DNA of 64,000 nt from an uncultured Bacteroidota bacterium (GTDB lineage: Bacteria > Bacteroidota > Bacteroidia > 2-12-FULL-35-15): assembly GCA_903847205.1 (NCBI GenBank), contig CAINDA010000025.1, forward strand, positions 1-64,000, read 5' to 3'. Each line of letters opens with the position of its first letter. Position 1 is the stretch's first letter. Under the pieces are notes generated by a model. That model was not told the origin of the DNA, did not search any database, and saw only the letters and a list, made by a program, of their open reading frames with translations. Shown here piece by piece: positions 8,549-16,386 of the stretch. The position numbers and the translations under genes were made by a program.

Positions 8549-8555
8549 TACTGAA

Positions 8556-9569
8556 TTACATCTGCATACTTCCCATGTCCATTTTCTTTGGTTTGGAGTC
8601 TTTCTTTTCTCCGCTTTCATCTTCTTTCATTTCGGGTACCGGGTATTTTCTGTTCTTTGGCGGCAAATAATATACGCGCGCCTCAGTTCCCAATTCTTCG
8701 AGATGTCTGTAACCATTATTTTCTTCTAACAGCTGGCTTAATTTCACAGTTACTCCAGATCCGTTGGTCACAGCATCTTCATTCTGGTCGCCGAAATAAA
8801 TAACATCCATCGGGCAGCCGCTTACACAGTGAGGCATTTTGCCTTGTCTGAGCATATCCGGGCAGAAATCACATTTTTCAACTGTTCCCATCTTGCGCGG
8901 AAGGCCTCTTTCTGGTGAATAAGGGATATTGCCAACTGCGGCAACTTCCTCTGCGCTCGGTGCGCTCCAGTTAAAGAAACGTGTTGAATAAGGGCAAGCT
9001 GCCATACAAGAACGGCATCCGATGCAGCGTTCATTATCTATTAGTACAATTCCGTCCTGTCTTTTGAAAGTTGCATTTACCGGGCAAACTTTTGTGCAAG
9101 GAGGGTTATCGCAATGAAAACATGGTTTTGGAAAGAAATAAGGCGCTGTGGCTTCTGATTCTTTCATCTTGAAAACTTTGAGCCATTCTCGCTCAGAAGG
9201 AATGTAATGCGCGGTCTGGCAGGCTTCGGTGCATTTTTTGCAGCCATCGCATTTTGCAAGGTCAATCACCATCACAAACTTTTTGTTGGCAATCCCACGG
9301 CGCGCTTCTGTCATTGATACTGGCGGCATATTACATTCCTGCAGGTGGTTAACATCTGCCTCATACACCTTACCGTCGCCTGTATTGAGAACTTTAACTT
9401 TTTCGCCTGGTTCTTTTTCCGAAGAAAAAACTTTCCCCAAGCCCCCGCCTACTACTGTAAGTCCTGCCGCAAGGGCACCAAACTTAAGGAAATTTCGTCT
9501 TCCAGCCTCATTGGATTCTGGGTTGGTTTCGTTTCCGTTTTCTTTATTATCTTCCGTTAGCTGTGACAT
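8556..9569 (-). CDS. Tat-exported four-cluster ferredoxin-like subunit (PsrB/DsrO type)
   Basis: A 337-residue protein. A twin-arginine signal GRRNFLKFGALAAG lies at about 23-36. The body has four cysteine groups: CDGCKKCTEAC, CFHCDNPPCTKVCP, CIGCRSCMAACP and CDFCPDMLRQGKMPHCVSGCP, enough for four [4Fe-4S] clusters, as in PsrB/DsrO/NrfC. The third group is complete, unlike the equivalent group in ActB, where one Cys is missing. The C-terminus is Lys/Met-rich (KKMDMGSMQM), which is unusual and might bind a metal. It is the first gene of the NrfD cluster and would carry electrons between the NrfD quinone site and periplasmic cytochromes. Two composite operators lie upstream. Confidence 0.9.
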   Translation of the reverse strand: MSQLTEDNKENGNETNPESNEAGRRNFLKFGALAAGLTVVGGGLGKVFSSEKEPGEKVKVLNTGDGKVYEADVNHLQECNMPPVSMTEARRGIANKKFVMVIDLAKCDGCKKCTEACQTAHYIPSEREWLKVFKMKESEATAPYFFPKPCFHCDNPPCTKVCPVNATFKRQDGIVLIDNERCIGCRSCMAACPYSTRFFNWSAPSAEEVAAVGNIPYSPERGLPRKMGTVEKCDFCPDMLRQGKMPHCVSGCPMDVIYFGDQNEDAVTNGSGVTVKLSQLLEENNGYRHLEELGTEARVYYLPPKNRKYPVPEMKEDESGEKKDSKPKKMDMGSMQM

Positions 9570-9658
9570 AACTTTAAGTATTTGTTTTTTTTATAATTTA
9601 AAAAGCGATGTTGAAACATTTGTTGTTACAAAGGACATTATATTTGAAAGGGTAAAGA

Positions 9659-9695
9659 ATGATTTTTATCATGGGAGAATCTGCTTTTTCGCAGA
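9659..9695 (-). promoter_or_regulatory. Composite operator copy 1: Fnr-type box plus CTGC palindrome
   Basis: A perfect inverted repeat ATGAT-TTTT-ATCAT at 9659-9672, 7 nt, then TCTGC-N6-GCAGA at 9680-9695. Box to ferredoxin start is about 90 nt. The box resembles an Fnr/Crp site and the second palindrome could be bound by another factor or form a hairpin. Confidence 0.7.
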
Positions 9696-9776
9696 AATGT
9701 TTTTTTTTACAAAAGTCAGACAATTGATGTCGAATCAATAATTTTGCAAAGGAAATTAGCTTAAGGGGGCAAAAGA

Positions 9777-9813
9777 ATGATTTAGGTCATACAACAATCT
9801 GCCTTTTCGCAGA
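9777..9813 (-). promoter_or_regulatory. Composite operator copy 2: Fnr-type box plus CTGC palindrome
   Basis: ATGAT-TTAG-GTCAT at 9777-9790, 7 nt, then TCTGC-N6-GCAGA at 9798-9813. Same orientation and spacing as copy 1, which lies 118 nt away. The two copies and the flanking TTTTCGCAGAAAT sequence look like a duplicated module. Confidence 0.65.
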
Positions 9814-10035
9814 AATCAATTTATAAAATTCTCATTTTTGGATATAGAAAATAGCAGGAAGTGAAGGCCTGTGGCTTCATTTGAATAAAAAAAAATTATT
9901 ACCAGACAGAATCGAAAGAACCAAGTTTTGCGAAGAAGTAAAGAATTATTTGCCCATAAATCAGAATGATCTAACAGGAGGGGTTGAAAGAGAAAACATG
10001 AAAGTCTTAAAAAGACATTGGAGAAATGAATGAAA

Positions 10036-10764
10036 TCAGGAGATGAAATGCATTTTTGGAACAAACTTAAAGTTATAGATAACCAGCATTTGCCGCAATC
10101 CTTCTTCATTTGTTATTCTTATTTTTTTCCCTTCTTTTGCAACGAGTTTTTCTTTTTCAAAATCAGTAAGATTCCGAATAACCTGCTCAACATTGGTTCC
10201 GCAGATGTCCGCGATATCGGCCCTTGTAATATTTGCATTCAATATCTCTCCGCTGGAATTGTAACCGAAAACATCTTTCAGGTATAAGAGAGCAAAAGCA
10301 ACTCTGTCGCGCACCGTCATTTGGGCTAAATAGGTCATTCTTGCTTCTATTCCACGAAGTTCTTCAGAATAAAAAAGCATTAGTTTAACTGTAAAATGAG
10401 GATTATGAAAAAATGCTTTGGAAATAGTTTCATTATCCACAAAACAAATCACCGAGTCATCCATTGCAATAGCGCTGATAGGATAGGTCTCTCCTCCAAA
10501 TCCGCGATGCCCTAAAACATGACCGTCTGTTGCTAATCTGACAATATGCTCTTTGTTATTTAAACCGTTTGAAACAACTTTTATTTTACCGCGTTTTACA
10601 AAATAAAGGCCGTTCACCAAATCACCGGCATTAAAAACATATTGCCCTTTTTCATAAGAGGTTTCTGTCTTGTGCCCCTCAATCAATTGTATCCACTCGT
10701 TCGAACATAATTTCAGGAAACAATTGGGGCTGACGCAGGTAATACAAGAATTTGAATTTTCCAT
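10036..10764 (-). CDS. Crp/Fnr family regulator with N-terminal Cys cluster
   Basis: A 242-residue paralog of the regulator at 876-1580, sharing the GHVLGHRG segment, the sensory barrel, dimer helix and C-terminal HTH. Four cysteines lie at C7, C10, C15 and C20, again suggestive of an Fe-S sensor. The recognition helix differs (NVEQVIRNLTDF in place of TAEQVSRELGEF), so DNA preference may differ. The C-terminus runs a little longer (FKFVPKMHFIS). It stands between the NrfD cluster and the alternative complex III operon, transcribed away from the latter, well placed to control both. A CCCTGT/ACAGGG hairpin at 10805-10821 lies just upstream. Confidence 0.86.
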   Translation of the reverse strand: MENSNSCITCVSPNCFLKLCSNEWIQLIEGHKTETSYEKGQYVFNAGDLVNGLYFVKRGKIKVVSNGLNNKEHIVRLATDGHVLGHRGFGGETYPISAIAMDDSVICFVDNETISKAFFHNPHFTVKLMLFYSEELRGIEARMTYLAQMTVRDRVAFALLYLKDVFGYNSSGEILNANITRADIADICGTNVEQVIRNLTDFEKEKLVAKEGKKIRITNEEGLRQMLVIYNFKFVPKMHFIS

Positions 10765-11419
10765 AAATATTTTTCGGCCGCAATATTATTGTTTTTGAAG
10801 AGACCCTGTTAGATACAGGGAGAATTCATTGATTCACCTGCAAAAAAAGCACCACAAATATAATCTAAAACAATTACATTTAGTATAAAAAAAATGATGT
10901 TTTTTGGCTTTTAAACGAAAACTGAATGTTTTTTTTGCAAAACAGGACTTCCTATTTTTCAAAAAGATGTCAGCCATACAACAAAAAGGTTTCGAAGGCC
11001 TTGGGAAATAAAGTTTAGCATTTTATTTAAAGTCCAATTGTTTTACAAAATTAAAATAATAAACTAAGATTTTTTAAATAATATCCCAGTCATTTAATAA
11101 TGTTAAATGTTTATTATTTTATAAAGAGGCCCCCCCCCCAAAATGAGACATTATTTTCTGATCATAAATTATTCAAAATAACTGATATTATTAATAATTC
11201 AGGGAAACCTGTTTTATTTTATCTGATGCTTTAAAAATGATCAATATTCGTGTCATCCAATGTCGCGTTTCAAAAGAAATGTCTTTAAAGCATCTGTATT
11301 TAAAGGCTAAAGAATGAAAACCGTAAGGCACTGGATGTATGAAAAAGCTATCAGATTAAAATAAAAAGCAGCAAAATTTCATTACCGCTTTTTACAAACG
11401 GCGTCAGCTAAAATTTTAT

Positions 11420-11433
11420 ATGACTTTTGTCAT
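11420..11433 (+). promoter_or_regulatory. Fnr-type box, distal, ACIII operon
   Basis: Perfect inverted repeat ATGAC-TTTT-GTCAT followed by GTTTTATAA. The same box and tail recur at 11483, 63 nt (about six helical turns) downstream. Confidence 0.65.
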
Positions 11434-11482
11434 GTTTTATAAAAATACAGCCTATTTATCAGCCATAAAAAAAAATATTTAT

Positions 11483-11496
11483 ATGACTTTAATCAT
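11483..11496 (+). promoter_or_regulatory. Fnr-type box, proximal, ACIII operon
   Basis: ATGAC-TTTA-ATCAT followed by GTTTTATAA as in the distal copy. Its centre lies about 50 nt upstream of a TAnnTTTG element, which places it near -59, a class I activator position. Confidence 0.62.
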
Positions 11497-11535
11497 GTTT
11501 TATAAGTAGATATCCCTCTATTCGCCTAAAAAATA

Positions 11536-11543
11536 TATTTTTG
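11536..11543 (+). promoter_or_regulatory. Candidate -7 element, ACIII operon
   Basis: TATTTTTG matches TAnnTTTG. A second match, TAGATTTG, lies at 11569-11576, so two start points are possible upstream of the ActA start codon. Confidence 0.45.
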
Positions 11544-11644
11544 ATGTCCCTAATAATATTTTTTTACATAGATTTGTCGATTGAGTAAAAGTACTCCTCT
11601 AAAAAGTAGAGGATTTCATAGAAGCTAACAATTTAGAAATATAT

Positions 11645-12895
11645 ATGGATACAATTTTCATGATACCCCAAAAAAAACTTCTGGCAATTATTTCCTTCCT
11701 GTTTTTATCATTTCTTATCAATTTCAATACTGCTTCTGCACAAGACGCCGAAAAACTATTTAAACAAAACTGCGCAGTCTGCCATAGTTTAGGCAAGAAT
11801 AAAGTTGTTGGTCCCGGTCTAGAGGGAGTTGGCTCCCGTGTTCCAAATGATGCTTGGCTTGCAAAATGGATTAAAAATAACGTAGAAGTTCTAAAAAGCG
11901 GTGATGCTTATGCAGCGAAAATTTTTGCTGAAAACAATAAAGGAAGCATGACTGTCTTCGCCGATTTGAAAGACAATGAAATAACCGCTCTTATTGCTTA
12001 TATAAAAAACCCACCTAAACCGAAAGAGGAAGCTGTAAAAAGTTCTGGTTCCGCTGCAAAGGAAGAAGAAAAGGGAGTTAACCCTCTTGCTGTATTGATT
12101 GGAATAATTGGTTTTTTAGTGATAATAATCGGAGTACTTCGCGGAGTGCGTCATACGCTGCAAAATTTACAAAATGAAAAAGAAGGCAAACCGGAAGAAG
12201 ATGCCATAGGTCCATGGAAAGAAATTAAAAACTGGATGGCATTCCATAAACGAACTGTTGCAGTTATTGCACTTTTTCTTCTTGGAGGAGTGTTATCAGC
12301 AACATGGGACGGTTTGATGGGAATAGGTGTTTACGAAGGTTATCACCCGACTCAGCCTATTGCATTCTCTCATAAAATTCATGCCGGCGATAATGCAATT
12401 AACTGCCAATACTGTCATTCAGGGGTTGAAAGAAGTAAAACAGCAGGCATTCCAACAGTTAATGTATGTATGAACTGTCACAAAGGAATTTCAAAAGGCC
12501 CGGTTACAGGCACTGCTGAAATTGCAAAAATATATGAAGCAGCCGGCTGGAATGCTGAGAAGGGTATTTATGACAAACCTCAGAAACCTATTGAGTGGGT
12601 TAAAGTTCACAACCTTCCCGATTTCGTATTCTTCAGCCACCAGCAGCACGTTAAAGTGGGCAAGCAGGAATGTGCTTCCTGCCATGGCGATGTTAAAGTA
12701 ATGACCACAGTTCAGCAGATGAAACCATTAACAATGGGATGGTGCATCGACTGCCACAAAAAAACAGAAGTTCCGGGAATGAAAGACAACCCGTATTACG
12801 AAAGCCTGCATAAAAAATTAGCGGAAAAATATAAGGGGCAGCCAATTACAGTGGATAAAATGGGCGGCATTGAATGCGCAAAATGTCATTATTAA
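11645..12895 (+). CDS. actA: ActA, multiheme cytochrome c of alternative complex III
   Basis: A 416-residue protein with a signal peptide (to about TASAQD). It carries six CXXCH motifs: CAVCH near residue 42 in an N-terminal monoheme cytochrome domain, then CQYCH, CMNCH, CASCH, CIDCH and CAKCH (about 253-412) in the pentaheme region typical of ActA. A Pro/Lys-rich linker and transmembrane helix (about 145-165), plus a second hydrophobic segment near 200-215, lie between. It passes electrons from ActB to ActE and the oxidase. First gene of the operon. A second Met five codons on (MIPQKK) may be the real start because it gives a more usual signal peptide. Confidence 0.93.
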   Translation: MDTIFMIPQKKLLAIISFLFLSFLINFNTASAQDAEKLFKQNCAVCHSLGKNKVVGPGLEGVGSRVPNDAWLAKWIKNNVEVLKSGDAYAAKIFAENNKGSMTVFADLKDNEITALIAYIKNPPKPKEEAVKSSGSAAKEEEKGVNPLAVLIGIIGFLVIIIGVLRGVRHTLQNLQNEKEGKPEEDAIGPWKEIKNWMAFHKRTVAVIALFLLGGVLSATWDGLMGIGVYEGYHPTQPIAFSHKIHAGDNAINCQYCHSGVERSKTAGIPTVNVCMNCHKGISKGPVTGTAEIAKIYEAAGWNAEKGIYDKPQKPIEWVKVHNLPDFVFFSHQQHVKVGKQECASCHGDVKVMTTVQQMKPLTMGWCIDCHKKTEVPGMKDNPYYESLHKKLAEKYKGQPITVDKMGGIECAKCHY

Positions 12896-13016
12896 AAAAA
12901 ATAAATTCTAATCTCTAAATTCTAAAACTGGATTTTAGAGATTAGTTCAAGAATTTAAAGATTTAATTTTTTAGAATTTAGTAGTTGAGATCAGCATTTA
13001 GAATTTTATAAAAAAT

Positions 13017-16000
13017 ATGGCATCACAAAAATACTGGAAAGGGTTAGGAGAGTTAAACAATAGCCCTGAATTCGTTGAAAACGCAAAAAATGAGTTTGCA
13101 GAGGAAATTCCTCTCGAAAAATTTTTAGGCAGCAGCAGTCTTGTTGAAAACAACGGAACAAACCGAAGAGATTTTTTGAAATTTTTAGGGTTCAGCGTAA
13201 CTGCTGCTTCTTTAGCAGCCTGTGAAACTCCTGTATATAAAACAATACCTTATGTAGTAAAACCCGAGGAAATTACTCCCGGCGTTGCCAACTGGTATGC
13301 TTCCACTTTTTTTGACGGTAATGATTACGCACCGATTGTTGTAAAAACACGCGAGGGCAGACCTATCAAAATTGAAGGTAATACTTTATCAAAAATCACC
13401 AACGGAGGCACCAATGCACGTGTGCAGGCTTCCATCCTTTCATTATATGATTCATCCCGTTTAACAGGACCCACTGCTAACGGCGCTCCATCATCATGGG
13501 AAACAGTTGATAAAGAAATAGGCGCTAAATTAACTGCTATTGCTGCAAAAGGCGGTGCTGTACGTATTTTATCTTCTACTATTATCAGCCCTTCGACTAA
13601 GGCTGTGATCACAGATTTTTCTGCAAAATATCCCAACACTAAGCATGTAACTTATGATGCCGTTTCTTATTCAGGAATAGCAAAAGCAAACGAACAATCG
13701 TTCGGGGAAGAATTAATACCTTCTTATAATTTTGATAAAGCGGAAGTAATTGTAAGTATTGCTGCTGACTTTCTTGCAAATTGGCTGTCGCCAATTGAAT
13801 ATGCAAAACAATATGCAAAAACACGCCGAGTGAGCAAAGAGCACACTAAAATGTCAAAGCATTATCATTTTGAATCTAATTTGTCTCTTACCGGCGCCAA
13901 TGCTGATGAGCGTTACCCTATTAAAGTATCAGAACACGGCAAGGCAGCTGTTAATTTATATAATGCAGTAGCGAAAATTGCAGGTGCTTTAGCATTGCCG
14001 TCATCGGCTTTAGCATGTGATACTTCTCTTTCAAAAATAGCCTCCGAACTTATTGCAGCCAAAGGAAAAGGCTTGGTTGTATGCGGTTCAAACGATACAG
14101 ATGTTCAGTTAATTGTTAACGGCATAAATGAACTTATCGGCAGTTACGGAAAAACAATTGATCTTGAAAATCCTAATTATACACGTCAGGGCGATGATGC
14201 AGCTTTTGCTGCTTTGACAGATGACATGAGCAAAGGTAAGGTTGACGCTATTATTACTTATAATACAAACCCTGTTTATACTTCACCATCGGCTTTAAAG
14301 TTTGCCGAAGCTTATAATAAAGTAGGACTTCGTATTTCATTTGCCGATAGAGCCGATGAAACAGCATCATTGGCAAATTATATCTGCCCGGACCATCACT
14401 ACCTTGAATCCTGGAATGATTTTAATCCTAAAAAAGCACATTACAGTTTATCACAGCCTTCTATTACTCCTTTGTTTGTGAAACCGCGTCATGAAGGAAC
14501 CCGCCAGGCGCAGGAAACTTTATTAGTATGGGCGGGAATTAACGGCGATTACCGTTCATATATTCAAAAAAATTGGAATGATAAGGTGTTCCCTATGCAG
14601 GGTAAGTATATGATGTTTACCGATTTTTGGAATAATTCATTACATGACGGTGCTGTTGAAGTGGGCAAAGGCTTGGAAACTGCAGAAAATTCTAACGATG
14701 CAGCAGCAAAAGATGAACAGCCTTCTGTTAACGGGGCGTATAAAAAAGGAGCGAAAAAAGAAGAAACAAAAACAGTTCCTAAAGTTGATTTATCAGGAGC
14801 AGCAAAAAAAATAGATTCGGTTAAAGGCGGTTCATTTGAATTAGCGATATACGAAAAAGTAGCAATAGGAAATGGTAACCAGGCAAATAACCCATGGCTG
14901 CAAGAATTGCCGGATCCCATTTCAAAAATAACCTGGGACAATTATGTTACTATGTCTCCTTCTGATATGAAGGGCAAGTATAAATTAATGGAGCGTCAGG
15001 ACAGAGAGGCAAGCGTTGTAAAAGTTACATTTAACGGCGTTACTGTTAAACTTCCTATTGTTCCTCAGCCAGGGCAGGCTACCGGCACCGTTGGTATTGC
15101 AGTTGGATACGGAAGAGATAAAGCAGGTAAATTAAGCGTTCAGACGGGAGTTGTTGGACAGAATATTTATCCGTTTGTTCAGATAGCAAACGGCACAATG
15201 GCTTATGCCGCTTTAGATGTCAAAATTGAAAGCGCCAATGAAACTGTTGAAATTGCAGGAACACAGATTCATCATACAATGATGGGGCGCGAAATTGTAA
15301 AAGAAACAATTTTAGAAGAATATAAAAAAGATCCTCAATCAGGAAATCATCCTGAAATGATGCATACTCATGCCGGCAAGGTAAATCCTGCTACCATTGA
15401 CTTGTGGAACGAACATGAAAAATCAGGCCACAGATGGGGAATGACCATTGACTTAAATTCATGTATCGGCTGCGGTGCCTGCGTTGTAGGCTGTACTGCC
15501 GAAAACAATGTTGCTGTTGTGGGTAAAGCTCAGGTTATGAAAACCCGCGAAATGCACTGGCTTCGGATTGACCGTTATTACAGCAGCGACATGTCGAAGG
15601 CGGTTGCTGAAGAAGAGAAGATAGGCGGTATTGATATGTATCTGCAGATGGAAAATCCTGCTCACGAAAACCCTAAAGTTGTTTTCCAGCCGATGATGTG
15701 CCAGCACTGCAACCATGCGCCATGCGAAACAGTTTGCCCGGTGCTTGCTACAAGCCACAGTTCTGAAGGATTAAACATGATGACTTATAACCGCTGTGTC
15801 GGCACCCGTTACTGCGCTAACAACTGTCCGTTCAAAGTAAGACGTTTCAATTGGTTCAACTATAACGAAAATCCTGATTACGTATTTAATCCTGCACAGG
15901 ATGATTTAGGCCGTATGGTTTTAAATCCTGATGTTGTTGTACGTTCACGCGGTGTTATGGAAAAATGCTCTATGTGTGTGCAGCGCGTACAGGCAGGTAA

Positions 16001-16280
16001 ACTGGAAGCTAAAAAAGCAAACCGCAAATTAGTTGACGGCGATATCAGCATGGCCTGCGCACAAGCATGTCCGACAAATGCAATTGTATTCGGCGATTTA
16101 AATGATGACGACAGCGCGATTTCCAAATTGAGAAAAAACGATGAACGCAACTACTTTATTTTAGAGGAGCTGGGAATAAAACCTACTGTATCTTATTTAA
16201 CAAAGGTGAGAAATTGTGATACAACGATTGAAGAAGGAAAAAAAGGTGCGGCTCACGAAGAGAAAAAAGCGGAAGCATAA
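13017..16280 (+). CDS. actB: ActB, fused molybdopterin-like/iron-sulfur subunit of ACIII
   Basis: A 1087-residue fusion. The N-terminal part (about 45-740) is a molybdopterin-oxidoreductase-like fold that carries no cofactor in characterised ACIII; it starts with a variant Tat signal NRRDFLKF followed by a lipobox (LAAC). The C-terminal part (from about 800) is a ferredoxin domain with CIGCGACVVGC, CQHCNHAPCETVCP, CVGTRYCANNCP and CSMCVQR...CAQACP. The third group lacks one Cys, giving three ligands, consistent with the [3Fe-4S] cluster known in ActB. A Lys/Glu-rich insertion (about 560-605) is probably a surface loop. It receives electrons from ActC. Confidence 0.95.
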   Translation: MASQKYWKGLGELNNSPEFVENAKNEFAEEIPLEKFLGSSSLVENNGTNRRDFLKFLGFSVTAASLAACETPVYKTIPYVVKPEEITPGVANWYASTFFDGNDYAPIVVKTREGRPIKIEGNTLSKITNGGTNARVQASILSLYDSSRLTGPTANGAPSSWETVDKEIGAKLTAIAAKGGAVRILSSTIISPSTKAVITDFSAKYPNTKHVTYDAVSYSGIAKANEQSFGEELIPSYNFDKAEVIVSIAADFLANWLSPIEYAKQYAKTRRVSKEHTKMSKHYHFESNLSLTGANADERYPIKVSEHGKAAVNLYNAVAKIAGALALPSSALACDTSLSKIASELIAAKGKGLVVCGSNDTDVQLIVNGINELIGSYGKTIDLENPNYTRQGDDAAFAALTDDMSKGKVDAIITYNTNPVYTSPSALKFAEAYNKVGLRISFADRADETASLANYICPDHHYLESWNDFNPKKAHYSLSQPSITPLFVKPRHEGTRQAQETLLVWAGINGDYRSYIQKNWNDKVFPMQGKYMMFTDFWNNSLHDGAVEVGKGLETAENSNDAAAKDEQPSVNGAYKKGAKKEETKTVPKVDLSGAAKKIDSVKGGSFELAIYEKVAIGNGNQANNPWLQELPDPISKITWDNYVTMSPSDMKGKYKLMERQDREASVVKVTFNGVTVKLPIVPQPGQATGTVGIAVGYGRDKAGKLSVQTGVVGQNIYPFVQIANGTMAYAALDVKIESANETVEIAGTQIHHTMMGREIVKETILEEYKKDPQSGNHPEMMHTHAGKVNPATIDLWNEHEKSGHRWGMTIDLNSCIGCGACVVGCTAENNVAVVGKAQVMKTREMHWLRIDRYYSSDMSKAVAEEEKIGGIDMYLQMENPAHENPKVVFQPMMCQHCNHAPCETVCPVLATSHSSEGLNMMTYNRCVGTRYCANNCPFKVRRFNWFNYNENPDYVFNPAQDDLGRMVLNPDVVVRSRGVMEKCSMCVQRVQAGKLEAKKANRKLVDGDISMACAQACPTNAIVFGDLNDDDSAISKLRKNDERNYFILEELGIKPTVSYLTKVRNCDTTIEEGKKGAAHEEKKAEA

Positions 16281-16386
16281 ACAATTTGAAAATTTGTTAA
16301 TAGCGGTGAATTGAATATTTCAGAAATAATTTCAGCACAGCGATTTATAATTCAGAATATATAATTTATAATTTTTAAGATAAAAT

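Larger units (their letters stand above)
9570..10035. other. Regulatory intergenic region of the NrfD cluster
   Basis: 466 nt between the ferredoxin gene and the end of an Fnr-like gene. It holds both composite operators. I found no good TAnnTTTG element on the minus strand between the nearer box and the start codon, so the promoter may be activator-dependent. No ORF with coding character. Confidence 0.55.
10765..11644. other. 880-nt divergent regulatory region with a C10 tract
   Basis: Separates an Fnr-like gene from the ACIII operon. It contains a CCCTGT-N5-ACAGGG hairpin (10805-10821), a run of ten C (11130-11139) in otherwise very AT-rich DNA, an 11-bp inverted repeat GATGCTTTAAA (11225-11235 with 11284-11294), and the two Fnr-type boxes listed separately. 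No protein gene or RNA gene recognised. Confidence 0.6.

Noticed and set aside
7011-9569. NrfCD nitrite reductase or PsrABC polysulfide reductase
   Set aside because: No NrfA pentaheme nitrite reductase and no molybdopterin subunit in the cluster; the downstream genes are different.
9816-10109. 97-codon minus-strand ORF next to the Fnr-like gene
   Set aside because: Overlaps the 3' end of the Fnr-like gene in another frame, and is rich in Phe/Leu/Ser from T-rich sequence.
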